From: Caballeronia glebae
Lineage (GTDB): Bacteria; Pseudomonadota; Gammaproteobacteria; Burkholderiales; Burkholderiaceae
Direction of reading: 5' to 3'
DNA length: 64,000 nt
NCBI RefSeq assembly: GCF_001545035.1
Contig: NZ_FCOJ02000010.1
Coordinates: 97,747 to 161,746, forward strand
The notes beneath the pieces are model-generated. The model saw only the letters and a program-made list of their open reading frames with translations. It ran no database searches and was not told the origin of the DNA. Shown in pieces: positions 56,267 through 64,000 of this stretch; position 1 is the first letter of the stretch, and each line of letters begins with the position of its first letter. Made by a program: the position numbers and the translations under genes.

Positions 56267-57292
56267 ATGAAGGTGCGGCCGCCGTCGCCCATGTCCGTAT
56301 CGAAGATCAGTCCCCGCCGCGTTTCCGTTGCTCCGATGATGGACTGGACTGACCGCCATTGTCGGTCCCTGCACCGGCTCGTGACGCGTCATACGTGGCT
56401 CTACACTGAAATGGTGACGACGGGCGCGCTGCTTCACGGCGATGTCGCGCGGCATCTCGCATTCACGCCCGCCGAAGCGCCGGTCGCGTTGCAACTCGGC
56501 GGCAGCGAGCCGGCCGATCTCGCGAAATGCGCGAAGCTCGGCGAGCAATGGGGCTATGACGAAATCAACCTGAATTGCGGCTGTCCTTCCGAGCGCGTGC
56601 AACGCGGCGCATTCGGCGCGTGCCTGATGAAAGAGCCGCAACTCGTCGCGGATTGCGTGAAAGCGATGCGCGACGCCGTCTCGATTCCGGTGACGGTCAA
56701 GCATCGAATCGGCGTCGATACGGTCGAGGATTACGAGTTCGTGCGCGATTTCGTCGGCACGATCGCCGATGCGGGCTGCGAAGTGTTCATCGTGCACGCG
56801 CGCAACGCGATCCTCAAAGGTTTGAGCCCGAAGGAGAATCGCGAGATTCCGCCGCTCAAGTACGAGTACGCGTATCGGTTGAAGCGCGACTTTGCGCATC
56901 TGGAGATATCGATCAACGGCGGCATCAAGACGCTGGAGGAAGTCGAGGAGCATCTGAAGCATGTCGACGGCGTGATGCTCGGGCGCGAGGCTTATCACAA
57001 TCCGTACGTGCTCGCCGGCGTCGACACGCGCTTCTATGGCGCGGATACGCCTGTTCCTTCGCGCGAGGAAATCGAAGCGGGGCTCATCGACTATGCGCGC
57101 GGCGAGCTTGCGCGCGGCACGTATCTCGGCGCGGTGACGCGGCATGCGCTCGGGTTGTATCGCGGTGCCGCGGGCGCGCGCGGATGGCGTCGCGTGCTTT
57201 CGGACAGTCGCAGTCTCGCGAAAGGCGATCTGACGATTTTCGATGAAGCGCGCGCTCATCTTCGCGAGGCCGTGGAAGCGATCGAATCCTGA
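56267..57292 (+). CDS. dusA: tRNA-dihydrouridine synthase DusA
   Basis: A 341-residue FMN enzyme that reduces uridines in the tRNA D-loop (positions 20/20a in E. coli). Diagnostic motifs are SVAPMMDWTDRHCR, the catalytic Cys in LNCGCPSERVQRG and AFGACLM, VKHRIGVD, and VHARNAILKGLSPKENR. The gene starts at the ATG at 56267 (an ATG at 56291 is also possible). It is followed by the tRNA-His gene, though with its own promoter. Confidence 0.93.
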   Translation: MKVRPPSPMSVSKISPRRVSVAPMMDWTDRHCRSLHRLVTRHTWLYTEMVTTGALLHGDVARHLAFTPAEAPVALQLGGSEPADLAKCAKLGEQWGYDEINLNCGCPSERVQRGAFGACLMKEPQLVADCVKAMRDAVSIPVTVKHRIGVDTVEDYEFVRDFVGTIADAGCEVFIVHARNAILKGLSPKENREIPPLKYEYAYRLKRDFAHLEISINGGIKTLEEVEEHLKHVDGVMLGREAYHNPYVLAGVDTRFYGADTPVPSREEIEAGLIDYARGELARGTYLGAVTRHALGLYRGAAGARGWRRVLSDSRSLAKGDLTIFDEARAHLREAVEAIES

Positions 57293-57349
57293 TGCCCATG
57301 CTTCGGAAAAAGATGCTCAAAGGGACTAGGCAAGTGCAATCATTGTTCG

Positions 57350-57355
57350 TATAAT
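57350..57355 (+). promoter_or_regulatory. Candidate -10 box of tRNA-His
   Basis: A perfect TATAAT lies 55 bp before the mature tRNA start. No clear -35 hexamer is visible, but the position is right for a tRNA promoter with a short leader. Confidence 0.5.
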
Positions 57356-57409
57356 CTCGTTTCTTGATTGCTGCAGCGGTTCTGAAGCAGTCGGGAACGC
57401 GGTATCAGT

Positions 57410-57486
57410 GGTGGCTGTAGCTCAGTTGGTAGAGTCCAGGATTGTGATTCCTGTTGTCGTGGGTTCGAGCCCCATCAGCCACCCCA
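57410..57486 (+). tRNA. tRNA-His (GUG)
   Basis: A complete cloverleaf: acceptor GTGGCTG (57411-57417) pairs with CAGCCAC (57476-57482); D-arm GCTCAGTTGGTAGAGT; anticodon stem CAGGA / TCCTG with loop TTGTGAT, anticodon GTG; T-arm GTGGGTTCGAGCCCCAT. The G at 57410 is the G-1 unique to tRNA-His and pairs with C73 at 57483. The CCA end is encoded (57484-57486). Confidence 0.96.
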
Positions 57487-57498
57487 CCGAGTATTCGT

Positions 57499-57532
57499 GC
57501 AAAAAGCCCAGTCGAATGACTGGGCTTTTTGC
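57499..57532. terminator. Rho-independent terminator after tRNA-His
   Basis: A perfect 15-bp stem GCAAAAAGCCCAGTC (57499-57513) and GACTGGGCTTTTTGC (57518-57532) with a 4-nt loop GAAT, 12 bp after the tRNA. The T run lies inside the stem. Confidence 0.85.
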
Positions 57533-57598
57533 ATTTCCGGTCTAGCTCGGGCACGCGCCATGCACGTGAAAGCGTGTCCTTTTCGCGAAAGACCGATC

Positions 57599-57844
57599 AT
57601 GACCCGACATCACCTCGCGATAGCCGCCCTGCTCCTTGCGACGACATTCGCAGCCGAAGCGCAAACCGCGCGCCCCGACGAAAACGCTTCCATGGTCAAA
57701 CCGCCGAGCGCACCCGGCGCGCCGTCCGCGAGCGCCACGCGTCCCAACAATCCCGACAACATGCCGGTGAAGCGTCCGAATCCGCCGCAGAACAGCGATC
57801 GCATGCTGCATCACAGCCCGGCGAGCGACGCGATCGCAAAATAA
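57599..57844 (+). CDS. Small exported Pro/Asn-rich protein
   Basis: An 81-residue protein with a signal peptide (LAIAALLLATTFAAEAQ, cleavage near residue 18-20) and a mature part rich in Pro, Asn, Ala and Ser (RPNNPDNMPVKRPNPPQ). I chose the ATG at 57599 because it opens directly onto the signal peptide; in-frame Met codons upstream add an unlikely extension. No known family. Confidence 0.6.
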   Translation: MTRHHLAIAALLLATTFAAEAQTARPDENASMVKPPSAPGAPSASATRPNNPDNMPVKRPNPPQNSDRMLHHSPASDAIAK

Positions 57845-57953
57845 CCCGCGACGGCCCCAAACGCCGCCTGGAAGCACGCGCGACGCCACTATAATGGCGC
57901 TCGTCACGATAATCGAAGCAAACCGCGTGTCGAATCTCCACGCGGTCTAGCCA

Positions 57954-58379
57954 ATGCAAAAAGTCATCCTGCCGTTCGTTTCCGGTTTTCTCGCCGCGCT
58001 CTTTTTTCGCGAATCGACCCTGGCGCTGCTGCACGCAGCGGGTCTCGTCGATCCGGCCGGCTTCTCGACCGCACCGTTTCTTCCGCTCGGCATCCCCGAA
58101 TTCATCGCCAATGCGCTGTGGAGCTCGATCTTCGGCGTGCTGATGGCGTGGCTTCTACGCATCGCGCCCGATCGCAGCGCGCCGTGGATCGGCGCACTCG
58201 TGTTCGGCGGCATCGTGCTGACGGCCATCGGCGTATTCGTCATCGGTCCGGCGCGCGGCGTCTGGCCGAGCGGCAACATGTTGCCGCGCCTCGCGCCGAT
58301 TTTCATCGCCAATGCAATCTGGGGCTGGGGCGTGCTGGTCTTCATGCGCGCGTTCATGGCGCGCGGCGAGCCGCACTGA
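57954..58379 (+). CDS. Hypothetical inner membrane protein
   Basis: A 141-residue hydrophobic protein with about four TM helices (near residues 5-25, 50-68, 78-98 and 115-133). Short polar loops include AWLLRIAPDRSAPW and GPARGVWPSGNML. No family is recognised. Its start at 57954 follows a non-coding gap of 109 bp and it reads toward the terminator of the convergent acyl-CoA hydrolase gene. Confidence 0.65.
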   Translation: MQKVILPFVSGFLAALFFRESTLALLHAAGLVDPAGFSTAPFLPLGIPEFIANALWSSIFGVLMAWLLRIAPDRSAPWIGALVFGGIVLTAIGVFVIGPARGVWPSGNMLPRLAPIFIANAIWGWGVLVFMRAFMARGEPH

Positions 58380-58380
58380 C

Positions 58381-58424
58381 GCATCGTCGAAAAACGCATC
58401 GCTGAAAAACGCACCGCCGAAAAC
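58381..58424 (+). repeat. Three imperfect 15-bp tandem repeats
   Basis: The units GCATCGTCGAAAAAC (58381-58395), GCATCGCTGAAAAAC (58396-58410) and GCACCGCCGAAAAC (58411-58424, one base shorter) follow each other directly after the membrane protein stop codon. They lead into the terminator stem at 58428. Confidence 0.7.
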
Positions 58425-58447
58425 AAAAGCGGCCCGCGCGGGCCGCT
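58424..58447 (-). terminator. Rho-independent terminator of the TetR-hydrolase operon
   Basis: On the minus strand AGCGGCCC (58447-58440) pairs with GGGCCGCT (58435-58428) around GCGC and runs into TTTTGTTTT. It lies 11 bp after the hydrolase stop codon. Confidence 0.8.
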
Positions 58448-58458
58448 CGTCTCACAGA

Positions 58459-59568
58459 TCAGTCCTTCAGCAGCCGCAGCGGATGCGCCGCGGGCGTCCA
58501 CGCGCTCTCGAACATGCGATCGACATCCGCCGCATTCACGTCCTCGGCGCGCGCGATCTTCCAGCGCGGCTCGTTGTCCTTGTGGACGATGCGCGCGCGA
58601 ATGCCCTCCAGCACGTCGCCGCGCTCGAACACCGTGCGCGTGAGATCGAGATCGCGGCGCAGGGTCTCGGCCATCGTCGAGAACTTCGCGCGATCGACTT
58701 GCTGCAGCGCTACATCGACGGAAAGCGGCGAGCGCTCGCGCAGTTCGGCGGCCGTGCGCTTCGCCCAGTCGTTGCCGATGTCCGCCTCGCGTTCGAGCGA
58801 CGCCAGAATCGATGCGCCATTGCCCGCCGCGAAGTGCTTGTCGATCATCGTGCGCGCCGCGGCGAGTTCGCCCTTCTCGGGAATCGGCGCGACCTTGTAT
58901 TTCGTCGTTTCGTTCTGCACGAAGCGCACGATCTCCACGCCATCGAGAAAGCGCTGGTGCCTGAGCGATTCGATGAGACCCGGCAACGCGCCGTCGTCGA
59001 GATACGCGTCGGCCATGCGGGCGTAAAGCGCGTCGGCGGCGCTGAGGCTCGCGCCCGTCGCCGCGAGATAACGGCCGATCGCGCCTGGCGCACGCGCAAG
59101 GAACCAGCTCACGCCGACATCGGGAAAGAGGCCGATGCGCGTCTCGGGCATCGCCATTTTCGTCGACTGCGTGACGATGCGAAGCCCGCCCGTGTGATGC
59201 GCGCCCTGCGAAATGCCCATGCCGCCGCCCATCACGACGCCGTTCACGACCGCGACATACGGCTTCGGAAACGTGAAAATCGCGTGGTTGAGCTTGTATT
59301 CGTCGGTGAAGAACGCGTCGATCGCCGCCCGGTCGCCCGCCTGCGCGGACTCGTGCAGAAAGCGGATATCGCCGCCCGCACAAAACGCGCGCACGTGCGG
59401 ACTGTAGACGATGACGGAGCGGATCGCCTGATCGTGGCGCCACGCGCGCAAAGCCTCGCTGATCGCGCGCAGCATCAGCGGCGTCAACGCATTGAGTGCC
59501 TTCGGACGATCGAGCGCAATGAAGCCGATGCCGTTGGCGGTGTCGATACGGATGTCTTCGGTGGTCAT
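58459..59568 (-). CDS. 3-hydroxyisobutyryl-CoA hydrolase / enoyl-CoA hydratase family
   Basis: A 369-residue crotonase-superfamily enzyme of the HIBCH class: FIALDRPKALNALTPLM, HVRAFCAGGDIRFLHE, and the oxyanion-hole region VVNGVVMGGGMGISQGAHH with PETRIGLFPDVGVSWFLAR. HIBCH works in valine degradation; the longer C-terminal half separates it from ordinary 260-residue hydratases. Its ATG overlaps the stop codon of the TetR gene by 4 bp, so the regulator and enzyme form one operon. Confidence 0.88.
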   Translation of the reverse strand: MTTEDIRIDTANGIGFIALDRPKALNALTPLMLRAISEALRAWRHDQAIRSVIVYSPHVRAFCAGGDIRFLHESAQAGDRAAIDAFFTDEYKLNHAIFTFPKPYVAVVNGVVMGGGMGISQGAHHTGGLRIVTQSTKMAMPETRIGLFPDVGVSWFLARAPGAIGRYLAATGASLSAADALYARMADAYLDDGALPGLIESLRHQRFLDGVEIVRFVQNETTKYKVAPIPEKGELAAARTMIDKHFAAGNGASILASLEREADIGNDWAKRTAAELRERSPLSVDVALQQVDRAKFSTMAETLRRDLDLTRTVFERGDVLEGIRARIVHKDNEPRWKIARAEDVNAADVDRMFESAWTPAAHPLRLLKD

Positions 59569-60281
59569 CGTGTTGAAGTGTCGGGTCGATTCGCTGAGTC
59601 GAATCGAGGTTCGGTTCGGTTAGCCGGCGGGAACCACGCATCGAGCGACAACTCGACGAGCGTCGCAGCCGGCGTCTCGGGCAACGCCGCGCCGGTCAGC
59701 TTTAGCGCGACGATGCCATGCAGATTTGCCCACAGTCCTTCCGCGCACGCAACCGGCGCGGCGTGCGCCGGCAGCCGGTTGGCCGCGCGCAATTCGACGA
59801 ACGCGTCCGCGATCAGCGAAAGCGTCGTCGCGCCGTGCTCCGCTGCGTGACCGTTGCCGGTGGCATCGGCGCCTGCCTGCGCGGAATCCGTGTGCTCCAT
59901 GAACATCAGCCGATACGTCTCGGGCTCGGCCAGCCCGAATTCGACATACGCGCGGCCCATCGCGTTCAGACGCGCAGCCGGGTCCACAATCGATGTATGG
60001 GCGAGAAACGCGGCGCGCAGACTCGCGTGCCCTTCCGCGCGCAACGCCCGCGCGATATCGCCACGGCTCTTGAAGTGAAGATACAGCGCGGCAGGCGAAT
60101 AATCGATCGCCTCGGCCAGCTTTCTCATCGATAGCGACGCGAACCCTTCGCGCCGCACGATCTCGCGCGAGACTTCGAGTATGCGCTCGCGCAGCGCCTC
60201 GCGCTGCTCGCGTCTTTGCTCGGTGCGGCGCTCTTGCGGACCCATGCGAGGCATTGTCGGCACCGCCTCTTTCGAAGTCAA
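59565..60281 (-). CDS. TetR family regulator (WHG domain)
   Basis: A 238-residue regulator with an N-terminal TetR helix-turn-helix (RILEVSREIVRREGFASLSM then EAIDYSPAALYLHFKSRGDI) and a C-terminal ligand domain containing the GLWANLHGIVALKL stretch of the WHG type. It is cotranscribed with the acyl-CoA hydrolase through an ATGA overlap, so it probably autoregulates the pair in response to an acyl-CoA or fatty acid; this is inference. The N-terminus is long, and a Met at residue 10 or 13 could be the true start. Confidence 0.88.
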   Translation of the reverse strand: MTSKEAVPTMPRMGPQERRTEQRREQREALRERILEVSREIVRREGFASLSMRKLAEAIDYSPAALYLHFKSRGDIARALRAEGHASLRAAFLAHTSIVDPAARLNAMGRAYVEFGLAEPETYRLMFMEHTDSAQAGADATGNGHAAEHGATTLSLIADAFVELRAANRLPAHAAPVACAEGLWANLHGIVALKLTGAALPETPAATLVELSLDAWFPPANRTEPRFDSANRPDTSTR

Positions 60282-60303
60282 ATCGCGACGCGCACGTGCG
60301 CGC

Positions 60304-60486
60304 TCAGATGGTCATCTTGCCGTCGTCGTTCCGGCGCGAAGCCGCGCGGTAAAGCGGCTCGTCCGAGTCGCGCAACACGACCGATGAGAACACGATGCAC
60401 AGCGCAAGAATCAGCACACCAACGGCTGCCCAGATGAGCCATAGCGCATTGGACTCGACAAGTGAGTGAAGAAAGGATTGAAGCAT
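60304..60486 (-). CDS. Small single-pass membrane protein
   Basis: A 60-residue protein with one TM helix (ALWLIWAAVGVLILALCIVFSS, about residues 14-35) and a short charged C-terminal tail (ASRRNDDGKMTI). The start ATG at 60486 has GGGG about 7 bp upstream. No family recognised. It is 22 bp upstream of the TetR gene on the same strand and may share its transcript. Confidence 0.55.
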   Translation of the reverse strand: MLQSFLHSLVESNALWLIWAAVGVLILALCIVFSSVVLRDSDEPLYRAASRRNDDGKMTI

Positions 60487-60697
60487 GACGACCCCGCGCG
60501 ATTTTTATATTTGATTGCTCAAGCGTATGGCGTTGAGCAAATAATGTGCCGAGCGAATCGCATCGCGTGCGGCGAATAACGAGATGGTACTCCGTTGCGC
60601 GATCACGCGGAAGGAGGTGCGGCGTATCGCGCATCGATAAAGCGCCGGCGCGATGGAGGTCTTACATCGCGCCGTGTAAGAGATGAGCGTCAGCGCG

Positions 60698-60982
60698 TCA
60701 GACAGTCACGCGCCCGGGCGGGAAGTGTCCGCTTTTCAGAAGCACCGGCATGCCGTTGGTCACGCGCAGATGTTCCCGCGCGACCGCTTCGATGCGCGTG
60801 CGGCCCGCGTCGAACGCGCCGATCCAGCCGGTGCTGTCATACGACTGCGCGCCGAAATGATCTTCCAGCGCTTCGACCGAAATGGCGCACGCCACGCGCC
60901 GGCCATCGACCATCGCGGCGAACTCGACGGTCAGGTTGGAATCGCGGTAATCGGGCGCGTCCGGGAGGAATCGAATATTCAT
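60698..60982 (-). CDS. DUF1488 family protein
   Basis: A 94-residue protein with the DUF1488 pattern: MNIRFLPDAPDYRDSNLTVEF then VACAISVEALEDHFGA, and a C-terminal helix region. Small cytoplasmic protein of unknown function, common in this bacterial group. It stands alone; the flanking gaps 60487-60697 and 60983-61193 contain no other gene I can support. Confidence 0.85.
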   Translation of the reverse strand: MNIRFLPDAPDYRDSNLTVEFAAMVDGRRVACAISVEALEDHFGAQSYDSTGWIGAFDAGRTRIEAVAREHLRVTNGMPVLLKSGHFPPGRVTV

Positions 60983-61193
60983 GATTGTCTCGTTGCTGAT
61001 GCAGCGGAGCCCGGTTGCAAAGGCGTCGAGCCGGGACCGGTGCGAAGACGTTCAGGCGCTCCATCGCCGTGTTCGATGCGAGACCGTCTGCGGCGGCGCA
61101 AACGATCGCACGAATCGATTTCGGCGACTATGGTACCCGCGCTCGCGCCGCGCGGTCCAGCGTTGTGCCGCTCGTCGGCCGCTCATCGCCCGC

Positions 61194-61547
61194 TTATGCG
61201 GCGAGCACGCTTTCGTCGATATCCACGACGAGCAGCGAACTCGCCCGCGGATCGGCGTAGTTGAAGTCGAGTTGCCGGCTCATTTCGCGCACGCGATCGC
61301 AAATGCGTTGACGTGCGTCCAGCGAAAGAGTCGGATAGTCGCGCAGCACTTGCGCCTCGAAGCGGTAATGCACGCCCCAGCCGATATTGCCCGGATGATT
61401 CGCCACGCCGCTCGTGCGCCAGCTCACGAAGAGCGCGGGCGTCGCCTCCACGCCGATTTCCGCGACGTCCGCGCCGCTCGGAAACAGATCGATCAGGCAA
61501 ATTGCGACGTCGTACAGCACGGTGTGTCGGAGATGAACGGGGCGCAT
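61194..61547 (-). CDS. Hypothetical protein, coupled to the upstream small gene
   Basis: A 117-residue protein, MRPVHLRHTVLYDVAICLID at the start and GWGVHYRFEAQVLRDYPTLS in the middle, ending SSLLVVDIDESVLAA. No signal or TM helix and no recognised family. The ATG at 61547 shares one base with the stop codon of the upstream gene (TGATG); a GTG at 61550 would overlap it by 4 bp. Translation is therefore probably coupled. Confidence 0.65.
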   Translation of the reverse strand: MRPVHLRHTVLYDVAICLIDLFPSGADVAEIGVEATPALFVSWRTSGVANHPGNIGWGVHYRFEAQVLRDYPTLSLDARQRICDRVREMSRQLDFNYADPRASSLLVVDIDESVLAA

Positions 61548-61813
61548 CACGTCGATTGCAGCAAGCGGTCGATGTATCCGCGCGCGGCCTGCTCCACGTG
61601 CGCAAGCGCCTCGTCTTCAGTTGCAAAGCGCTGTTCCGGTCCGAGATCGACAAGAGCCTCGAAACGATGGACGTCGTCGGGACCGCCGCGCGCGAGACTC
61701 ACCGATCCGACGTAGATCGGCGCGCCGCTCTCGTTATCCGCGTGCGCCTGCACGAGCCGCGCCGAAGCGCTGATGTAATACCCTCGATATGGCCCCGTGA
61801 CTCTTTCCGCCAT
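61547..61813 (-). CDS. Hypothetical protein
   Basis: An 88-residue protein, MAERVTGPYRGYYISASARL at the start, with DVHRFEALVDLGPEQRFATE and a C-terminal helix (ALAHVEQAARGYIDRLL). AGGAGGG precedes the ATG at 61813 and fixes the start. No family recognised. First gene of a two-gene unit; its promoter should lie in 61814-62116, a 303-bp divergent region in which I see nothing definite. Confidence 0.7.
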   Translation of the reverse strand: MAERVTGPYRGYYISASARLVQAHADNESGAPIYVGSVSLARGGPDDVHRFEALVDLGPEQRFATEDEALAHVEQAARGYIDRLLQST

Positions 61814-62116
61814 GGTTATGCCCTCCTTTTTTTTGATCTGCCGCGTGCCAGTGTGCATGGAACCCGACAGGCAATTCCAACCGAAATCCCAGAAGGCTAA
61901 GTCGCGCGATCCGGAAAATAGTTCATCGGTCGGGTTCGTCCGGCGCGTTTCAGCCGCTACTTCTCTTTCGCAAGCATCGCGCCCGCGTGTATCGCGCTAA
62001 CAACCGCTTACGTGTCGCGTAAGACGCGTGTGGGACAATGCACATCTCAAAAAAAAGCGCCCCTGCCGCGAAGCCGGCATGCGGCGTATATCGCAATTCG
62101 CTCTCACGAGGTAAAG

Positions 62117-62500
62117 ATGAAGGAATCCGGTCGGCGCATGCGCCGTATGTCAGCACGCGTCGCACAGAGCGGCGCTGTCTCGCGCTTCTCGTGGCTGCGT
62201 GCCGCGACGCTCGGCGCGGCTGTCGTTGCGATCTCGGGTCTGGGCGCATGTGCGTCGTCGAACGAGGCATCGCTCATCAATTTGCCCGATGGACAGACCG
62301 GCTATGCGGTCAACTGCAGCGGCGCGGACGCCGCGTCCAGTTGGGCGAGTTGCTACGTGCTCGCCGGCAAGAAATGCGGCGCGACCGGTTACGACATCGT
62401 GTCGAAGGACAACGAGGAAGGCGGCCCGACCGGCGGCGGCATCAGCAACGTGGTCTCCGCGAACGTCAAGAACCGCTCGATGATCGTGCGCTGCAAGTAA
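62117..62500 (+). CDS. Putative lipoprotein
   Basis: A 127-residue protein with a long basic N-region, a hydrophobic segment (ATLGAAVVAISGLGAC) and a lipobox Cys at about residue 46. The mature part has four Cys (AVNCSGADAASSWASC and KKCGATGYD, ending IVRCK), suggesting disulfides in the periplasm. I chose the ATG at 62117 with GAGG upstream; later Met codons at residues 8 and 11 are alternatives. Family not recognised. Confidence 0.65.
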   Translation: MKESGRRMRRMSARVAQSGAVSRFSWLRAATLGAAVVAISGLGACASSNEASLINLPDGQTGYAVNCSGADAASSWASCYVLAGKKCGATGYDIVSKDNEEGGPTGGGISNVVSANVKNRSMIVRCK

Positions 62501-62507
62501 GCGCGCG

Positions 62508-62846
62508 TCAGTGCGCGCTCATCTTCGAGAAGGCGTTGAGCACGACCACGCCGGCGACGATGAGGCCCATGCCGAGCATCGCGGGCAGATCGGGCGTCTG
62601 TTTGAACAGCAGCGCCGCGACGAGCGTGATAAGCACGATGCCCGCGCCCGACCACACCGCATACACGATGCCGACGGGCAACGCGCGCAGTGTCAGCGAC
62701 AGCAGATAGAACGACACGCCGTATCCGATCACGACGATGGCGGCGGGCAGCGCGCGCGTGAAGCCATCGGACGCGCGCAGCGCGGAAGTCGCGATGACTT
62801 CGGCGACGATCGCGATGGCGAGAAGCACATAAGCGGTTGAGCGCAT
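62508..62846 (-). CDS. SMR-family small multidrug efflux protein (EmrE/SugE type)
   Basis: A 112-residue inner membrane protein with four TM helices. The SMR signature is clear: [22 protein letters not shown] in helix 1, with the conserved Glu that binds substrate and protons, and [19 protein letters not shown] in helix 3. The Trp and Tyr around the pore match EmrE. It works as a dimer exporting cationic compounds. It is transcribed convergently with the lipoprotein gene, 7 bp apart. Confidence 0.92.
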   Translation of the reverse strand: MRSTAYVLLAIAIVAEVIATSALRASDGFTRALPAAIVVIGYGVSFYLLSLTLRALPVGIVYAVWSGAGIVLITLVAALLFKQTPDLPAMLGMGLIVAGVVVLNAFSKMSAH

Positions 62847-62893
62847 CGGCGTTGAGTTTCTCCGGATCTTGATCTTGTTCGTCGTCGATGGGC

Positions 62894-63391
62894 TCAGTCG
62901 CGTCCGAGAGCGAGGTTGCCGAAGTCTTTGCCGAGCACGGCGCATAGCGCTTCGACCACCAGTTGATGATCGTCGCGCTGCGGAAGACCCGACACCGCGA
63001 CCGAACCGATCACGCCCGCGCCCTGCACGCGCAAAGGAAATGCGCCGCCGTGCGTCGCGAACTCTTTCGGATCGAGGCTGTGCTTTTCGGCGAGCGTCGT
63101 GCCGGCTTGCTGAAGCGCGAGGCCGATCGCATATGAGCTGCGACGAAAATGTTCGACGGTGCGCGACTTGCGCTCGACCCATCGCGCGTTGTCGGGCGTG
63201 GTGTTGTCGAGCGCGGCATAGAAGAGCTTGCACCCGAACGTGCGCACATCGATGACGATGGCCGCGTCGCGGGCGAGCGCCATCTCGCGCAATTGCGAAC
63301 CGATCTGCCACGCATGTTCCGCGTGAAACTGCGGGAACACGAGCGTGTGTTCCTGATGCGCGATGGCCTGTAGATCGTGTGGGATGTCCAT
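62894..63391 (-). CDS. UPF0303 / GlcG-HbpS fold protein (heme-degrading domain type)
   Basis: A 165-residue protein of the UPF0303 family: [42 protein letters not shown], and the C-terminal [18 protein letters not shown]. The fold (DUF336/HbpS) binds heme in some members; the substrate here is unknown. I start at the ATG at 63391 with AAAGGAG upstream, because the frame upstream is repetitive Ser/His sequence. It is 47 bp upstream of the SMR gene on the same strand. Confidence 0.82.
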   Translation of the reverse strand: MDIPHDLQAIAHQEHTLVFPQFHAEHAWQIGSQLREMALARDAAIVIDVRTFGCKLFYAALDNTTPDNARWVERKSRTVEHFRRSSYAIGLALQQAGTTLAEKHSLDPKEFATHGGAFPLRVQGAGVIGSVAVSGLPQRDDHQLVVEALCAVLGKDFGNLALGRD

Positions 63392-63655
63392 GAGGGAGCG
63401 ACTCCTTTGGCGTGCGTGGGTTGAGGTTGGCGCGTGCGAATGCGAGTACGAATGCGCCGAGCCTTGCGATTTTGACATGCGCATGAGAAGCCGCAATGTG
63501 CGCGTTGGTCATGAAGCGGTGCAATTGCGACTTCGCCATCAGTGAGCTTTGGGCATTCGCTAGATAGCAGACGCCGGTGTAGGTGGCTCGGCCGGCGCTT
63601 GTTCGGCCATCGATTTTACCGGCGATCGAGATTGTCGATGTATGCCTCACTGTGG
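63392..63655. other. Intergenic region with no gene seen
   Basis: These 264 bp hold the promoter side of the UPF0303 gene and the region after the TpsB stop codon. Long frames cross it in several readings but none carries family features. No terminator with a clear T run is visible after the TpsB stop. Confidence 0.5.
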
Positions 63656-64000
63656 CTAGAGTTGCGCCGTCACTTGAAATCCGACCGTCACGCGCGAAGT
63701 CGGAAACCCCGACGGCTTGTAGATCGGCGTGCCCGCGAACAGCTCGTAGCTGAACCCCGCATACTTCGCCGGAATGCCGCCACGAATCCCGATCACCGCG
63801 CCCACCAGTTGCGTGCCCGTGAGGTAGGCCGTGGTGGGACCGAACACGCGTCCGTAGTCAATGCCCGCGTAGAACGACTGGCCCGTCTTGCCGATCGGCG
63901 CCTGAAGTTCGTTGCGCCAGTAGAAGCCCTTTTCGGCCGCCAGCATCTGCTCGCCATCGAAACCGCGCACGGTGTAGCGGCTGCCGATGGTCAGATCGTC
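63656..64000 (-). CDS. ShlB/FhaC/HecB family outer membrane transporter (TpsB), C-terminal fragment
   Basis: The last 114 residues of a two-partner secretion beta-barrel; the rest lies beyond the window. The read-in [15 protein letters not shown] is the highly conserved barrel motif of the FhaC/ShlB family, followed by [13 protein letters not shown] and paired beta strands ending in [10 protein letters not shown], a typical C-terminal strand. It would export a large TpsA exoprotein (hemagglutinin or hemolysin), expected beside it outside this window. Confidence 0.88.
   Translation of the reverse strand, partial: DDLTIGSRYTVRGFDGEQMLAAEKGFYWRNELQAPIGKTGQSFYAGIDYGRVFGPTTAYLTGTQLVGAVIGIRGGIPAKYAGFSYELFAGTPIYKPSGFPTSRVTVGFQVTAQL

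Overview
The window looks like chromosomal DNA of a beta-proteobacterium of the Burkholderia group (Burkholderia, Paraburkholderia or Caballeronia). The evidence is the high GC content, a complete L-Ara4N lipid A operon with the two ArnA activities on separate genes, the rpsF-priB-rpsR-rplI-dnaB block, an sbp-cysTWA-cysB sulfate operon, a gcl-hyi-glxR glyoxylate operon, and several small proteins of the kind seen in this group. Most of it is ordinary core and housekeeping sequence. No prophage, insertion sequence or CRISPR array was found.

Layout. 1-7.7 kb: end of a phospholipase A gene (pldA) interrupted by an in-frame TGA, a DUF1289 protein, the ABC-F protein YbiT, and the alaA-hom-thrC amino acid operon. 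7.7-16.1 kb: the arn operon (arnT, an SMR-type flippase gene, arnB, arnC, formyltransferase, decarboxylase, arnD), then bcp and a probable small RNA with its own terminator. 16.3-22 kb: a PIN-PhoH ATPase, an NlpC/P60 lipoprotein, an SDR-fold protein without the usual catalytic Tyr/Lys, and the Pit phosphate transporter with its DUF47 partner. 22-25 kb: dnaB and the S6-PriB-S18-L9 operon. 25-30.8 kb: a LysR regulator divergent from gcl-hyi-glxR, then a Kbp-type BON-LysM protein.

30.9-33.6 kb: an AT-richer accessory patch with a Tle1-type (DUF2235) T6SS lipase effector, a lipoprotein that is probably its immunity protein, and about 550 bp of unassigned sequence. 33.6-40.6 kb: asparaginase, cysB, cysA, cysW, cysT and sbp on the minus strand, then lexA behind two tandem SOS boxes. 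40.7-50.6 kb: small unknowns, a universal stress protein, an ABC-2 exporter (NodI/NodJ type), 6-phosphogluconate dehydrogenase with transketolase, an aldo-keto reductase and a DHA2 drug-efflux protein. 50.6-53 kb: a HigBA-like toxin-antitoxin module with a perfect palindromic operator, and an uncharacterised exported three-gene set ending in a lytic transglycosylase. 53-64 kb: an SDR, an O-methyltransferase, small unknown genes, dusA, tRNA-His(GUG), a TetR-regulated acyl-CoA hydrolase, more small unknowns, an SMR efflux protein, a UPF0303 protein and the end of a two-partner-secretion transporter (TpsB).

The best leads for a second look are the small RNA between bcp and phoH, the orphan Tle1/immunity pair, the CTAAGG direct repeat ahead of the arn operon, the pldA nonsense codon, the SDR without a canonical active site, and the exported lytic-transglycosylase cassette. 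All function calls come from reading the sequence and motif recognition; no database search was run.
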